From contig JAKJHU010000361.1 of the NCBI GenBank assembly GCA_022316685.1, positions 62,001 to 126,000 of the forward strand: DNA of 64,000 nt. The letters run 5' to 3'. Positions 23,301 through 35,300 of the stretch are shown here, piece after piece. This stretch comes from Progne subis subis (Eukaryota; Chordata; Aves; Passeriformes; Hirundinidae). Position 1 is the stretch's first letter. Each line of letters opens with the position of its first letter. The position numbers were made by a program, and so were the translations under genes. The notes under the pieces are model-generated. The model made no database searches, was not told where the DNA came from, and was given only the letters and a program-made list of their open reading frames with translations.

Positions 23301-26300
23301 AAATTGGGCTGACCACAAGGTTTGGCTTTGTTTGGTTAACTGCTTGGCGTTGATCCAAGCACTCCATGAAAAATATGCAAAACAAAAGGGACAGACCAGA
23401 TTTAGAGCCCAAGAGCAGGAAAACAGCCTGGCCTGCCCAGAGCCTGGGAAGGGCCATGTTTACCTTCTGCAAACCACAGGTAGCAGTAAAATTAGTAATG
23501 GGCAATTAACATCCATTTGTCAATGGTTTCCTGGAAGGAATAACTGTGCTCCACCTCCCCTTCCTGCCACCAGGGTCAGTAGGACAGCGCAGGGGACATT
23601 CCAGGAAAGCAAATAGCTCTGCAGAGAAAGGAGCTGGAGAAAGAGTCCAGGTGTGCTGCAGCTCCTGCCTGTGGCTCAGGTAGAGGTGCTCAGCTCCTCA
23701 CCTGCTCCTTAGAAACCATCCCAGTGCCCCTGGGCATCCAGACACGGAAAATCAACACCCTAAACCAAAGTGTGTGCTCCCAAGCGCTGAAAGTTAATGC
23801 CCTTGGATGCTGTCACGCAGGGAATGGCACGGATGGCTCCTCCTCCCAGAAATGCTGGTTTTGGGGAGACATGGGACACCCTTTTTCTGGGATATGGAAC
23901 AAAGCAAAACAGCTTCCAATCGCCAACGGGAAATTCGGGTCGGATTTTGGCTGTATTCCTGTACCCAGTTCCAGTGGAGGAAATAGTAAAATTCACAACA
24001 GGAGCTGAACAGGCTGAGGAAAGATGCTTTGGAAAATCCCACCACGGATTCCAGGCAGGCAGAGAGTCCCTGCCCACTGGGGATCCCTGCCAAGCAGCCA
24101 GCACAAACACTCTGACTCTTTGAGGCACTGCCAGGATTTGCCTTGCCCGCTGCTGTTGGGATGCCCATTTGGAATCCTGCTGAAAAGCTGGGCTTTGGAA
24201 GATGTTTTTTTCCTGGGATTAAAGCTCAAGGTGAACACCTCCCTGTCTATGGAAAGCCCCAAAACCAGGCTGGCCAGGATGCCATGAATTGTTCACCCAG
24301 GAGACTCCAGGACTCACCTTTCTGCAGGATCTCCAGATGTTCCCAGAGGATATCTCCCACAAAGTCAGGCGCCAGCTCCAGGAAGCACTCCTTGCCCAGG
24401 GCACAGAGGGCTGCTCCGTTCATGCAGAACTTCTGGAAATCCACTTCCTTCAGGCTGAACTCGTTCACTGCCCACATCACCCAGTCCCGCACGTGCGTCT
24501 CCGTCCACTGCTGGGGGTCTGCAGAGGGATCCAGCAGTGAGCATCTACAGGCAGTTTTCCCCGAAAACAGGACACAGACAGTGCTCCAGGTGCCCTGCAC
24601 TAGCACAGCCTCATCCATGGAGATTGGCAGCCCACTGGCATCACGGTGTGAGGAAACACCATGCCTAGGCTGGACATATTTCATCCAAGGAACAAGCTTT
24701 GGATTTGTTTGGGATTTCTGAAAGTCCCATCACATCTCTGACTCCCTTCTCCCACCCGTTTCTCCAATTTTCTTGGTTTCTCCCTGTCACCAGCCCCTGA
24801 TAAAGGGTCCTTGCTGCTTCTTGTCCACGTTTTTGCACCTGAAGCTTCCAAGAAGCTTCCAAGAAGCTTCAGGTGGTATTCGAAAGGCAACACCACCTGA
24901 GGAGAACCAACAGGGGAGATGGCAGGCAGGGAGAATTCTGGGCAGCCTGGAAGGAGGACACAACCCCTGTGGGTACTATGGTTGTTCACGGGAAACCATC
25001 TCTTACCTTTGGGAATTCCCAGCCGTTGCTGTTCTTTGGCAAAGCCGCTGAACGTGGCTTTCAGTGCCTGGGACATCATTTCTTTGCTGCTGGGCGTTAA
25101 TAAAGGCACATCCGCACATTCCATGTCTGAAAGAAGCAAGAGAGAAACGTGGCCATGAGGACACAGGACTGGGAAAGATGTCAGGGAATGCTAGCCAGGT
25201 GCACACGGTGTCCCTGCACTTCTGGAATGTGCTACTGGATGATGGTATCAAAGCCTTTCCAGAAATCAGCCCGCTTGGCTTCAGCATTCCAGGTGTGTCT
25301 GGAGCTTGGGAAATGGCTCAGCAGCTCCAGGCACTGAGGAAGGCAAAGAGTCCCACACCAGAGTGAGCAAGAAAGAGGGGAAAAGCATCCCTGAACTGCC
25401 ACTCTGTCATCCCAGTCCAAAGAAAAGCAAGGAGGAAAATTAAAGAATCCTAGAAAATTCTCCATCCGAGGAAATTCTTCCCTGTGAAGATGGGAAGGCC
25501 CTGGCACAGGCTGCCCAGAGGAGTTGGGGCTGCTCCTTCCCTGGAAGGTCCAAGGCCGGGTTGGAACAGTGCACAGGTTGGAAAAATGGAAGGTGTCTCT
25601 GCCCAAGGCAGGAGGTGGAATGGGATGAGCTTTAAGGTTCCTTCCATCCCAAACCATTCCGTGATTCTACGACTCCATGAAAAAGCGAGCTGAGACAGGA
25701 TGGAGAAGTGGCAGAATACCCATTTGAGGGGGGAAGGGAAACAAAGAGCTGGAAAATCCCACATTAGCCCAGAGTTACGTCATGCACATCCACAGCACGG
25801 AGCGACGGGTGAGTCATGGACAACGCCAGCCATCCCATGGGACGGGACGGCGGGGCCAAGCCGAGAGCCAGGCCTGGACTAAACCCTGACAAGGAACAAA
25901 CCTCTTCCTTTCCTTTTTTTAATCCCTTTTTCTAATTTATCTGGAAGGATCTTTGTAGCCAAAGAGCCTCACAAATAAAAGCAATCATTTGAGGCTAAAT
26001 ATCTGAATAGAGGTTTGGCTCTTTTTCCCGTACTTTCAGTATTCCTGAAAAACATCTTTGATGGAGAAGGAAAGTCTTGAGCAACCACCATCCCAAAAAC
26101 TGCATTGGTCAGCAGAGATGGAAATCTTCCACCTCAGGTTGGTTTAGCTCTGCAGCCTAGTGGAAATTCTCCATGAAAACTCAGTGGAAAAACAACACTA
26201 TGGGCAAAGTCTTTGGTATTCTCCTGAATATCTGGATGGAGACATTGAAAATCAAAGAATTCTGTGTCTTGTGGAAACCCAGCCACCGCTGTTTTCCATC

Positions 26301-29300
26301 ACTCCAAGTTCATTAAGCATCTGATTTAATAAACCTTTACACCTGCCAAATGCTGCTGAGGGCTTGTTCCAGGCAGTGTTGGCGTATTCCTGATAACACA
26401 CAGAGTCAGGGATGGAAGCAGCGCTGAAGCCACTGGGAACAGCCAGCTGCTTCCCAGTCTGCCCCAGTCTGGAATTCCTGCTCCACTCAACTCCTCCCCA
26501 GCTCAATTCATGGGCATCATTTAAAGACCAAACAACCTTACACTGGTTTGTTGGGGTTCTTTTCCAAGTGGGAATCTAGGGGTTGGGACAATAGAATTCC
26601 AGGGCAGTGGTGGAGTCATTGCCCCTGGAAAAGTTTAAAAAACATGGATGTGGCTCTTGGGGATATGTGTTGGCGGTGGCCTGGCAGTGCTGGGGAATGG
26701 TTGGACTCCATGATCTTGGAAGGCTTTTCCAACCTAACCAATGCTGTGATTCCATGGATAAACCTCCGCAGGCAGCTCTGTAGCACAGGGTGAGGGTGAC
26801 AGTGCTGCAAAACATCCCCAAATCATCCACTGGATGCTCCCAACACAATTCCACTGCCAAACAGAGCAACTTCTGCCCCTTCCACCTCTCAGCCCCAATT
26901 CAGAAATTTGCCCTTCCTTTTGCACGTCCTCCAGCCAAGTCCCCAAGGCTCTCAATAAATGATTTGCAGACCCTTGGCTCAGGTAGGAACAGTGAAATTC
27001 CCAACGCGGAGTCTGTCGGGACACAATTCCTGCCCTCAGCCCACCACACAAATCCAGGATTGCCTCTACAGTGGCAGGATCAGGACCTTTGAAAGCAAAT
27101 CCCGCATCCAAAAGCTGTTTGGCAAATTACACTTCATTATTTACTGGATTTGGCTGGAGAGGGCACGGAAAATGAGCAGCCACCGTCGCTATCTCTGTTC
27201 CCCATCTGCTGCTCGAGATAACACTGGGAGAAAGTGGCTCAGTGCCCCTTTCCCTTCATCCTCAAGTTACATTTGAATGCTCTGCTCTCCCTGCTCTGTG
27301 GTCGCAGGGACCACCCAGGAATCTGCTCCCTCCGCCTGCCTCAACAGCAGCTCCTGCCTGCCCTGGGAAAATGAGTCAGAGCCAGGCTGAGAAAACAGTT
27401 CTAACCCCGATTTTAACACTGAATCACCCATGAAAACCCGTGTGGAGGTGAGCTCCTCAGGCCAGACACCAAGAGCAGGGCGAACAACGGCATTTTTATC
27501 TCTGCAATAGCAAAGGGCCATCCCTGATCCTGCTGTTTGGTCGTGCAGGATCCGTGGGGTTGGCTTTGCACAAACCCAGCGAATCAATTTTTCAGTAGCG
27601 GGAGGATAAGATTTCGGTTTAGGAAGGTGAATGCTGAGCTCTGCACAAACAACCTGTCAAAACAGGGGAGACTTAAAAGTGATTCCCAGGGAGAGGTCAC
27701 AGGGAAGCAAACAGTCTGTTCCCAAATAAAAAATTAAAAAAAACAAAAAAAAACCATGGCAGAGGACAGTTTCTATTTAAACACCCAAATCAACCCAAAT
27801 GTGCATTTCAAGGCTTCTGCAGAATGTGTTGTGCTCGGCAGATTTAGGACTGAAACATCATCTGCTTTTTTCCTGCGAGGCTGCAGCCACTTGTTCAAAT
27901 TTCTGCTGAGGACAAAGTAGCCCCAAAGCCCTGAGCCTGCAGAAGCCTTGGTTGGGTCAGCAGCATCCCAGAGCTGGGGAAACTCACCCAGGGAAAACCA
28001 AAGGTGCGTATGAAGCCCTGCAGATATGTTTGGGGACAAGGCTCGGCTGGGTGGCTTCAGAAAGATGGGGTGGATGGACAGTTTTTACCCTAAATTCTGC
28101 CTCTTCTGCTTTGGAGGTACTGAATTTATTTAAATAATACAATATTTATTTGGAAACTGCGTGGTTTATGTGCAGGGCCAGGAGTCTGACTTAGTGATCC
28201 CTGTGAAACCCTTCCAACCTGGAGTATCCTATAACTCTAGGAGCATTGCTGTGTGTAGGGAAATTCCTTCCCCTGGAGGCAAACCCAGCCCTGGCAATGT
28301 CCTCCAGCCCTTCGCCTCCAGTCTGGGATGCCTAAAGGTCAGAGTTGAGCAGAATTTCAGGAACAAAAGCAAAAAGCCCGGCTTAGCTGCCACGGTATCA
28401 GCTTTCAGTGCCATCTGAAACCTGTTTGCAAGATTTTAATCAAACCTTGCGCCAATAAAACCTCCCCTTTAGTGCTGCCCACAGAGCAGAGGGCTGTGTG
28501 CAGGGGCCGGGGCGGGAGCCAGCTCCAGGCCCAGCTGTTCCACCTAAACCCAGCTTAGGAATGCCGGGGCTTTAATCCCAAGAGCAAGCTCAGCAGCAGG
28601 GCCCAGACTGGGATTTCTGGCTGGTTTTTACGAGCCCATCAAAGCCCCTCTGACACGGCTGCCACGTGCACTTGGCTGCATGGATGCCGTGTCCTCGTCC
28701 TGCGCCGACAGAGCCGCCTTTGATTTCCCTCCTGGGAGAGCAGGCAGGGAGTTACGGTTTGATTTTTAAACAGTGCCAGGAGTTGCAGTCGCCCTGGAGA
28801 ATTGTGTCAGCAGCATCTGTAGAGCAGAGATGCAGAATTTGCCTCGCATGGGACAGCTTTTATCGGGCTGCATCTTTCCAAGGCTAAGAGGGATCTGGGG
28901 GCTCCATGGCTTCTCCAAACAAGGTCCCTTCAGCTGCCTGAATCCCTGGGGATGGGACTTCAGAGACACAAGAGGATGTAACGCCCTGACATTGCCCTGG
29001 ATGGGTTCTGTGCTAAGGGGGACCTGCCCAGACCCCCCAGCCAGGGGCACGTGGAGCCTGAGAGAACACCAGGAGCAAAGAGGCCAAGATCACCAAGTTC
29101 ATCTCCCAGCCAAATTCCCACTCTGCTCCCACCAGGCCCTGCATGTGTAAACTATTTCCACACATCTGATCTTTTTAAAGGGCTCAGATTTACAAACTTT
29201 AGGGATTTTGACCTTCAAAGGCACAGAGCTCCTCTGCACGCCAAAGCCATTTGCAGCTGATTGCAGAAGGAAAATAAATGGCAGACAGGGATTTAAAAAA

Positions 29301-32300
29301 AAAAAAAAAAAAAAGGACGCTCCGAGCAGAAGGATGGGAGCAAAGTCATTTTTCACCCGAGTTTCCACTCGGGGTCAGCGACTCCTCCAAGCTCCCCTCG
29401 GCCACTCACTTTGTTTTCCACCAGAGCCCCAGTGTGTCCCCGTGTGGGGTTTCACCCAGTAGCTGCTGGAAATGGATGTGGGGAGGGTCAGAGCAGAGCC
29501 ACCTGACCCCACAGCCCCCTCCTGTCCCTGCCCTGATGGATGCATGGACACCAAGGGCGGGAACCCGAGGTCTCCTCAGCCTCCCCCTCCCAGGCCTGAA
29601 GCACAGGGATCTCATGGAGATTCCAGGATTTTGCATGGCTTGGCAGAGGCACGGGGACAAGGGAGAAAGGCTTTAAAATGAAACAGAATAGACTTAGATT
29701 TAGATTTAGGTTTAGATTTAGATTGGATTTTAGGAGGAAATTCTTCCCTGTGAGGGTGTTGAGGCCCTGGCACAGGGTGCCCAGAGAAGCTGTGGCTGCC
29801 CCTGGATCCCTGGCAGTGCCCAAGGCCAGGCTGGATGGGGCTTGGAGCACCCTGAGATAGGGGAAGGTGTCCCTGCCCATGGCAGTGGGGTGGCACTGGA
29901 TGGGCCTTAAGGTCTCTTCCAACCCAGAGCATTCCAGGATTCCATGTTTAAATTGGGGTGGAGGATTCACGATGGTTTCAAACAAGATCATTTGCAGGGA
30001 CTGTGCATCCAAGGGCTCCATGAATTCATGCCTGTGTCCCTCAGAATCCTCAATCCTTGAGCTCTGAGGCAGCTGAGATCCCCCTGGAGCCCCATCCCAC
30101 CCTTCTGGAGCTGCCCACGCTCCAGGATGTCCCCCCACTGCTGGATGACGATGGAGCAGGAGTTTCCCAGAGGCTCTGCGAGGGGTGACAGGGGTTCAGC
30201 CTCCCACCCTCTTCCCATGAGCCCACACTGAGTCCGTGACCACCAAGCCCACGGTTTCCCACTCCAGCCCACACCGAGCTCCTCTCCCTGAGCCCCCTCT
30301 GCCCCAGCTTTCCCCAGGATCCAAACCAGGGCAGAGTTGGAGCTGGGGGAAGCCGGAGCACAGATTTCTCAACGTCCCCCAGCTGGGAGGGTTCAGCAGC
30401 CGAGAACCTTTCTCAGGATCAGAGGAGACTGAGGAGAGGGGGCCGTGAGCTGAGACCCTTCCCACGCTCCCCAGCGAGGCCACCCGGGCACCGCGTCCCC
30501 ACCACGTCCCCACCGCGTCCCCACCACGTCCCCACGTCCCCACCCTGGGTTTCCAGCCCCCCCAGGCACCTCCAGCTCGGCTTTTCTCAGGTGCCCCCCG
30601 CCCCGGAGCAGGGACACCCAGGGCAAACAACCCTGGCTGAGCCCCCTGTTATTTAGGCAGGATTAGGCAAAAATTTGTGTGCACTTTTGAACTGTTTTCA
30701 CAAGCGTTGCCTCTCACTCCCACGCAGGAAGCAGGAGAGGAGCCGGCCTGTTCCAATTAGGGCTCCTCGGGCCCAAAGGGCAGCGAGATTCAGGGGGGGA
30801 AAGGGAAAGTGGGACAGAAAGCTGGAAAAAAGAAGAAATCTGGATGGGGAGCAGGGATAAGCACAGCAAGAGGTGTTTGCTGGGACTGTGAGGATGGGAT
30901 GGGAGCAGATAGGGGGAGATTTGGGTCTCCTTCCCGCAGCAACTTGCCAGAGACCAGCCCTGCTTCCCTCTGCAAGGATGGCACAGAAGGCGCAGACTTC
31001 TGCTATTTTAAATCAAAATAAATATATTTCTTCCAAAAAAAAAAAAAAAAAAAGGAGAAAAAAAAAAAAAAAGAAAAAGAAAAGAAGAAAAATAAGTCCT
31101 TTTTTTCCTCCTTCAAGCAGTGAAAAATAAATACTGTGAGATGAAAGCTGGGCTTCAAGAGAAAAACAAGAGAGGAAACCGAAAGCCCACAGTGCTTAGC
31201 GCTGCAGAAAGCCCAACAAAGCCGGCTTTTTTCCGGCCCTCAGCAGTTTTCTTTGGGAGATGTGGTGTGCCATGGGGGCCAGCTTTTCCCCTAAAAAATG
31301 GGCCTGAACACTGTCCTCCCTAAAAGCAGGTGAAAGCATTTTGTCCCAGGTTTGGGCTCTCAGCACTTGGAGCACCAGAGGGGAAGGTTCAGCTGTGGGT
31401 GAGGAGTTGGGTCGCTCTGCTCGGCAGCGGGTTTGGGGTTCAGCCCTGTGTCCTGTGGACACCCTGGTGGGTGGGTGCTTGGGAGAGATGTGTCCATGAG
31501 GAAAAGTGGGCACAGAGCAGCCCCCAGGTGAGGAAGGGCTGGGGTTGGCTCTGGCCCTTGGCAGCTGTGAGGAACCAGGCTCAGGGAAAGGATTCTGCAG
31601 CCACCATCAGTCACAGCCCGCCCTGCTCAGGCTGCAGCTCCTTGTCCTCCCTCCCTCTCCCTGCTCTGTACTGTGGGTGTTGGATGGCAATCCTGGGAAA
31701 GCAGCATCCTTGAGAGTCCCAGGGGAGCAGCCTGGTGGGCAACTCGCTCCGTCCTTGGCTTTTGTGGGAGAGAAGAGGGAATGAAGTGCTAGAGAAAGGC
31801 CAGGGCTGAAGCTGAGCTAAACCACAGCCCCTGAGTCAACACTCGCTGCGATTATGGGAAAGCTCCCCCAGCTCAGCCAGGCCCATGGCTCCTCATCCTC
31901 CAGCAGCTCAGGGGCTTCCCTCGGCTGGGGATCCACCCCATCCTCTCCATTTCAGCTGCTGGAAGGAGCACAGATAGATAAAGCAAACCCTGGGGAGATT
32001 CAGCCGCCTCTGAGGCTGGGGAACGTGGCCGTGGTTTAACAGCGCTCGTTGGAACCAACCGAGAAGACAGAAACAAGACTGGTCATCAATAAAATTCCAT
32101 CACTGTTGCCCAGAGAAGCTGTGGCTGCCCCTGGATCCCTGGAAGTGTCCAAGGCCAGGTTGGACAGGGCTTGGAGCACGCTGGGATAGTGAAGGTGCCT
32201 TTGGAATGAGATGAGCTTTGAGGTCCCTCCAAGCCAGCCCATCCGAGGGTTCTAGGATGAGATGCTACAAGGCCGGGGTGGTTCAGCTCCAGCAGCACCA

Positions 32301-35300
32301 TCAGCTCAGCGTGGGACCCTCCCACTCTCGAATCAGCTCTAAATGGCCTCTGCAACTCCTTTAGATTAACAGCATCAGACTAAAACTTCCACCAGCCTTT
32401 TCCGAGCCCGCTGGCCTGAGGGCAGAGTCCAAGTTGATTAAACCCCTCCGGAGGTTCCAGCCAGGTCAGGAGGCTGCAGCCAGCGAGGAACAGCCTCCAC
32501 CTGCCCAAAGCCCTCCTGCTCAGGAGGCAAAGCCTCTTCTGGCAGCCATCGGGCCCTTAGAGCCCTTCCCTCCCTCTGTCCCAATGGAATATCCCAGGAG
32601 CGGCATCCCCTCTGGAGCCAGGATTAGCACCTCACTCGCAGGCTGGGATCTCTGCTCAGCAGGGCTGGGAGGACCCTCCCAGGCTGGCTCAAACCTGCGA
32701 GCCACGCTTCCCCTGGGATAATCGTCCTAATCCCTGCTAACCGCGCCGCTAAAGAGCTCTAATCCCCGGGCGAGGGCACACACGTGCTCCCGGAGCCTGG
32801 AAAATCCTGTCATGGACACCCAGCCCGCCTGGAAAATCCTGTCATGGACACCCAGCCCGCCTGGAAGCAGGTCAAGGGTAGCCAGCCAGCCCAGGCCATG
32901 CCCGTGGCACCGCCCCACCTCCGGGAGATGCTCCTTTCAACCAAACCCCGCTCCTCACATCCCACAGAGCTCGGATTGCTCAACAGCAGTTGGGAAAAGA
33001 GGGAAAAGCCCTGCCAAGCCCCAGAGCTCAGCACCGAGCAAACAAGGACAGATATTCCCGTGCTGCTGGCACAGAGCCCGACGTGTTCACGGGCCTGCCA
33101 CCAGGAGCCACATGAAATTCCTCACTGTCCTCGGGCTGGGCCAGGAGCCCTCAGTCCCAGCTGTGCCCCCAGAGGCTTCCAGGGCTGCAGGAGCCCAGCC
33201 TGAGCCCCCCAGAACAAACCCAGGCTGGGCTCCGGCACTCAGGGAGGACACAGTGCTCCAGGTCATCCACACCCACCGGCCCTGAGGGCTCACATTCCCT
33301 TCCAGCCAGGTTAAACCAGGAATTCTGCCGCTCTCTCCTCAAGTCCCTGGCTGATGTTGCCATTTCTGGCGTCTGATGCAGAAGGGATGCGACTGGAGGA
33401 TTTGTCCCAAGAGAAGGATGGACCCATCCCAGAACCCTGACGTGGATTTTTTCTGGGTTGCAGAAGCACCCATGGGATGCTCCCAAGGTACTCCCGGAGC
33501 AGTTCAGATGGAGCATTTCTCCATCCATCCAGACAAACCCTCCGACCCTTCTGCAAATATTCATCTGCCTCCCCTCCATCATCATCCAGGCACAGGGACA
33601 GACACAAAGGGGATTCAGGTCCAACACCTCCAGCTGCTGCTGCAGGCTGGGGCTGCCAAACACACACCAGAGCCTCCCAGCAAGGGAGAGCAGGGATGTA
33701 GCAAGGCCAGGTTGAGGATAATTGGCAGAACATTGTGTGGGGAAGATGCAGTCAGGATGGGGAGTGTGAAGAGGGAAGGCTGAGATCTCTTGGCAGGGCT
33801 GTCCCCTCGCAGCAGGAGAAGGGCCAAGGAACCTTCACTCAAGCTGAGCTCTTTCATCACTCACAAAGGATCCCAACCCTCCAAGCTGGCTCAAGCACAC
33901 CTGAAGAACAAACTGTGCCAGCACACTTTGTGAGCAGCCACGCATGACCTCACAGCTCGGGATGTTTTCATCCCACAATCCCGATGATGCACATGCAATG
34001 ACTCCGTGCCCTGGATAAAACCCCATCATTTGTGCTGCCCATCAGCAGGACACGAGACATTTCTGGTGCAGATGGACTCCAGAGCTGTCCCTGCTGCTGG
34101 GAATCACTGGTCCTGACAGCCGCCTCAATTAGCCCTGCCTTGGGAAGGGATTAGACACGGAGATGCTCAGCCAAACACCTCCGATCTGTCTGTCCCGAGG
34201 AATTCCCCAACCTTCCCTTGATTTCCCTGCACAGACTGATCCCTCTGTGTCCCCTGCCCCCGGGCAGAGCCAAGGCCGAGTCACGCCAGGCACGAGGGCA
34301 GCACATGGCAGGACGGCGGCGGTGCCCTGGGGCTGGGATGATGTTCAAACCCCCACATCTGTCCGTCCACATCAAAGCCTGTGCTCTGCTCGCCAGCTCC
34401 CATTCATCCCGGGAATGTTTGTCTGAGCCGGACCTGCCGTGGAGACGCGGCGTTGTCCACGCACTCCTGAGCGCAAGGTCCCCAGGGATGTTCCTGCGGC
34501 TTCCTGAAGCCAGAACATCCCCGCAGGATGCTGCCGGCACGAAGGATCAGAGGATGATGACGAAGGAGGGAGGTCCGCCAGCTCCGGGTCACCTCCGCTC
34601 GCTGCCGCGGGCGACGGGCGCCGGGCGAGCCCCGCTCCGCTCGGCAGCTGCAGATTCCTGCCTGTCCCACCCCCTCCTCCGCAGCCTTCCCGGCCACCCC
34701 TTCCCCGCGGGGCAATGCCAGCCAGACGGCCGAGATTGCTCAATGGCAGCTGCAAGTCGCGGCGCATCGCGTCCCCGCTGCCGGGCTGGCTGTGACAGCT
34801 CCCCCCTCTTCCACACAGCCGCCAGTGCCCGGCGGGCAGCGCCCCGGGAGGGTGTGCACAGCAGAGGGAGGAGGAAGAGGAGGAGGAGGAGCCCGAGAGC
34901 TTCTCGCTGCCCTCACCTGTGAGCAGCAGCTCCCCGTGTCCCCCGCTCAGCCCCCCGTGCCCGGGGAAGTGTCACTGCGCACGGAGACTCCGGGGCTGCG
35001 CTCCCTTATCAGCCCGAGCTGTCCTGGTGCCAGCTGCGGTTTCCGAAGGCGGAGAGGGAAGATTAGGATATTTAGCTTTGAAATCAAACAAATAATTGCA
35101 CAGGCTTTCTACAAACAGATCAGGGTTGGGAGGTCAGAGAGCAGCTGGTAAATCTCAGCACTGTTTGCCCTGCCTAAATAATATTAGACCGAGGATAATC
35201 AATCATTTTAATCAACAAAATATTTTATAACTCTTTAGAGCAAACAGTCGACTGCGCTGGCAGCTGCCAAGAGATGGCAGGTAAGGATCCACATGCCTCC

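Larger units (their letters stand above)
25127..34199 (-). other. ETS1: ETS1 intron 1, 3' portion
   Basis: About 9 kb with five CR1-type pieces (25.47, 26.59, 28.17, 29.66 and 32.11 kb), a short GC-rich tandem repeat at 30.49 kb, poly(A) tracts at 29295 and 31035, and a two-copy 32-bp repeat at 32.80 kb. No exon was recognised. Confidence 0.85.

Noticed and set aside
24841..24873. Triple GAAGCTTC read as a heat-shock element
   Set aside because: GAA and TTC are 2 nt apart within each palindrome but 3 nt between palindromes, so the contiguous 5-bp phasing of a heat-shock element is broken.
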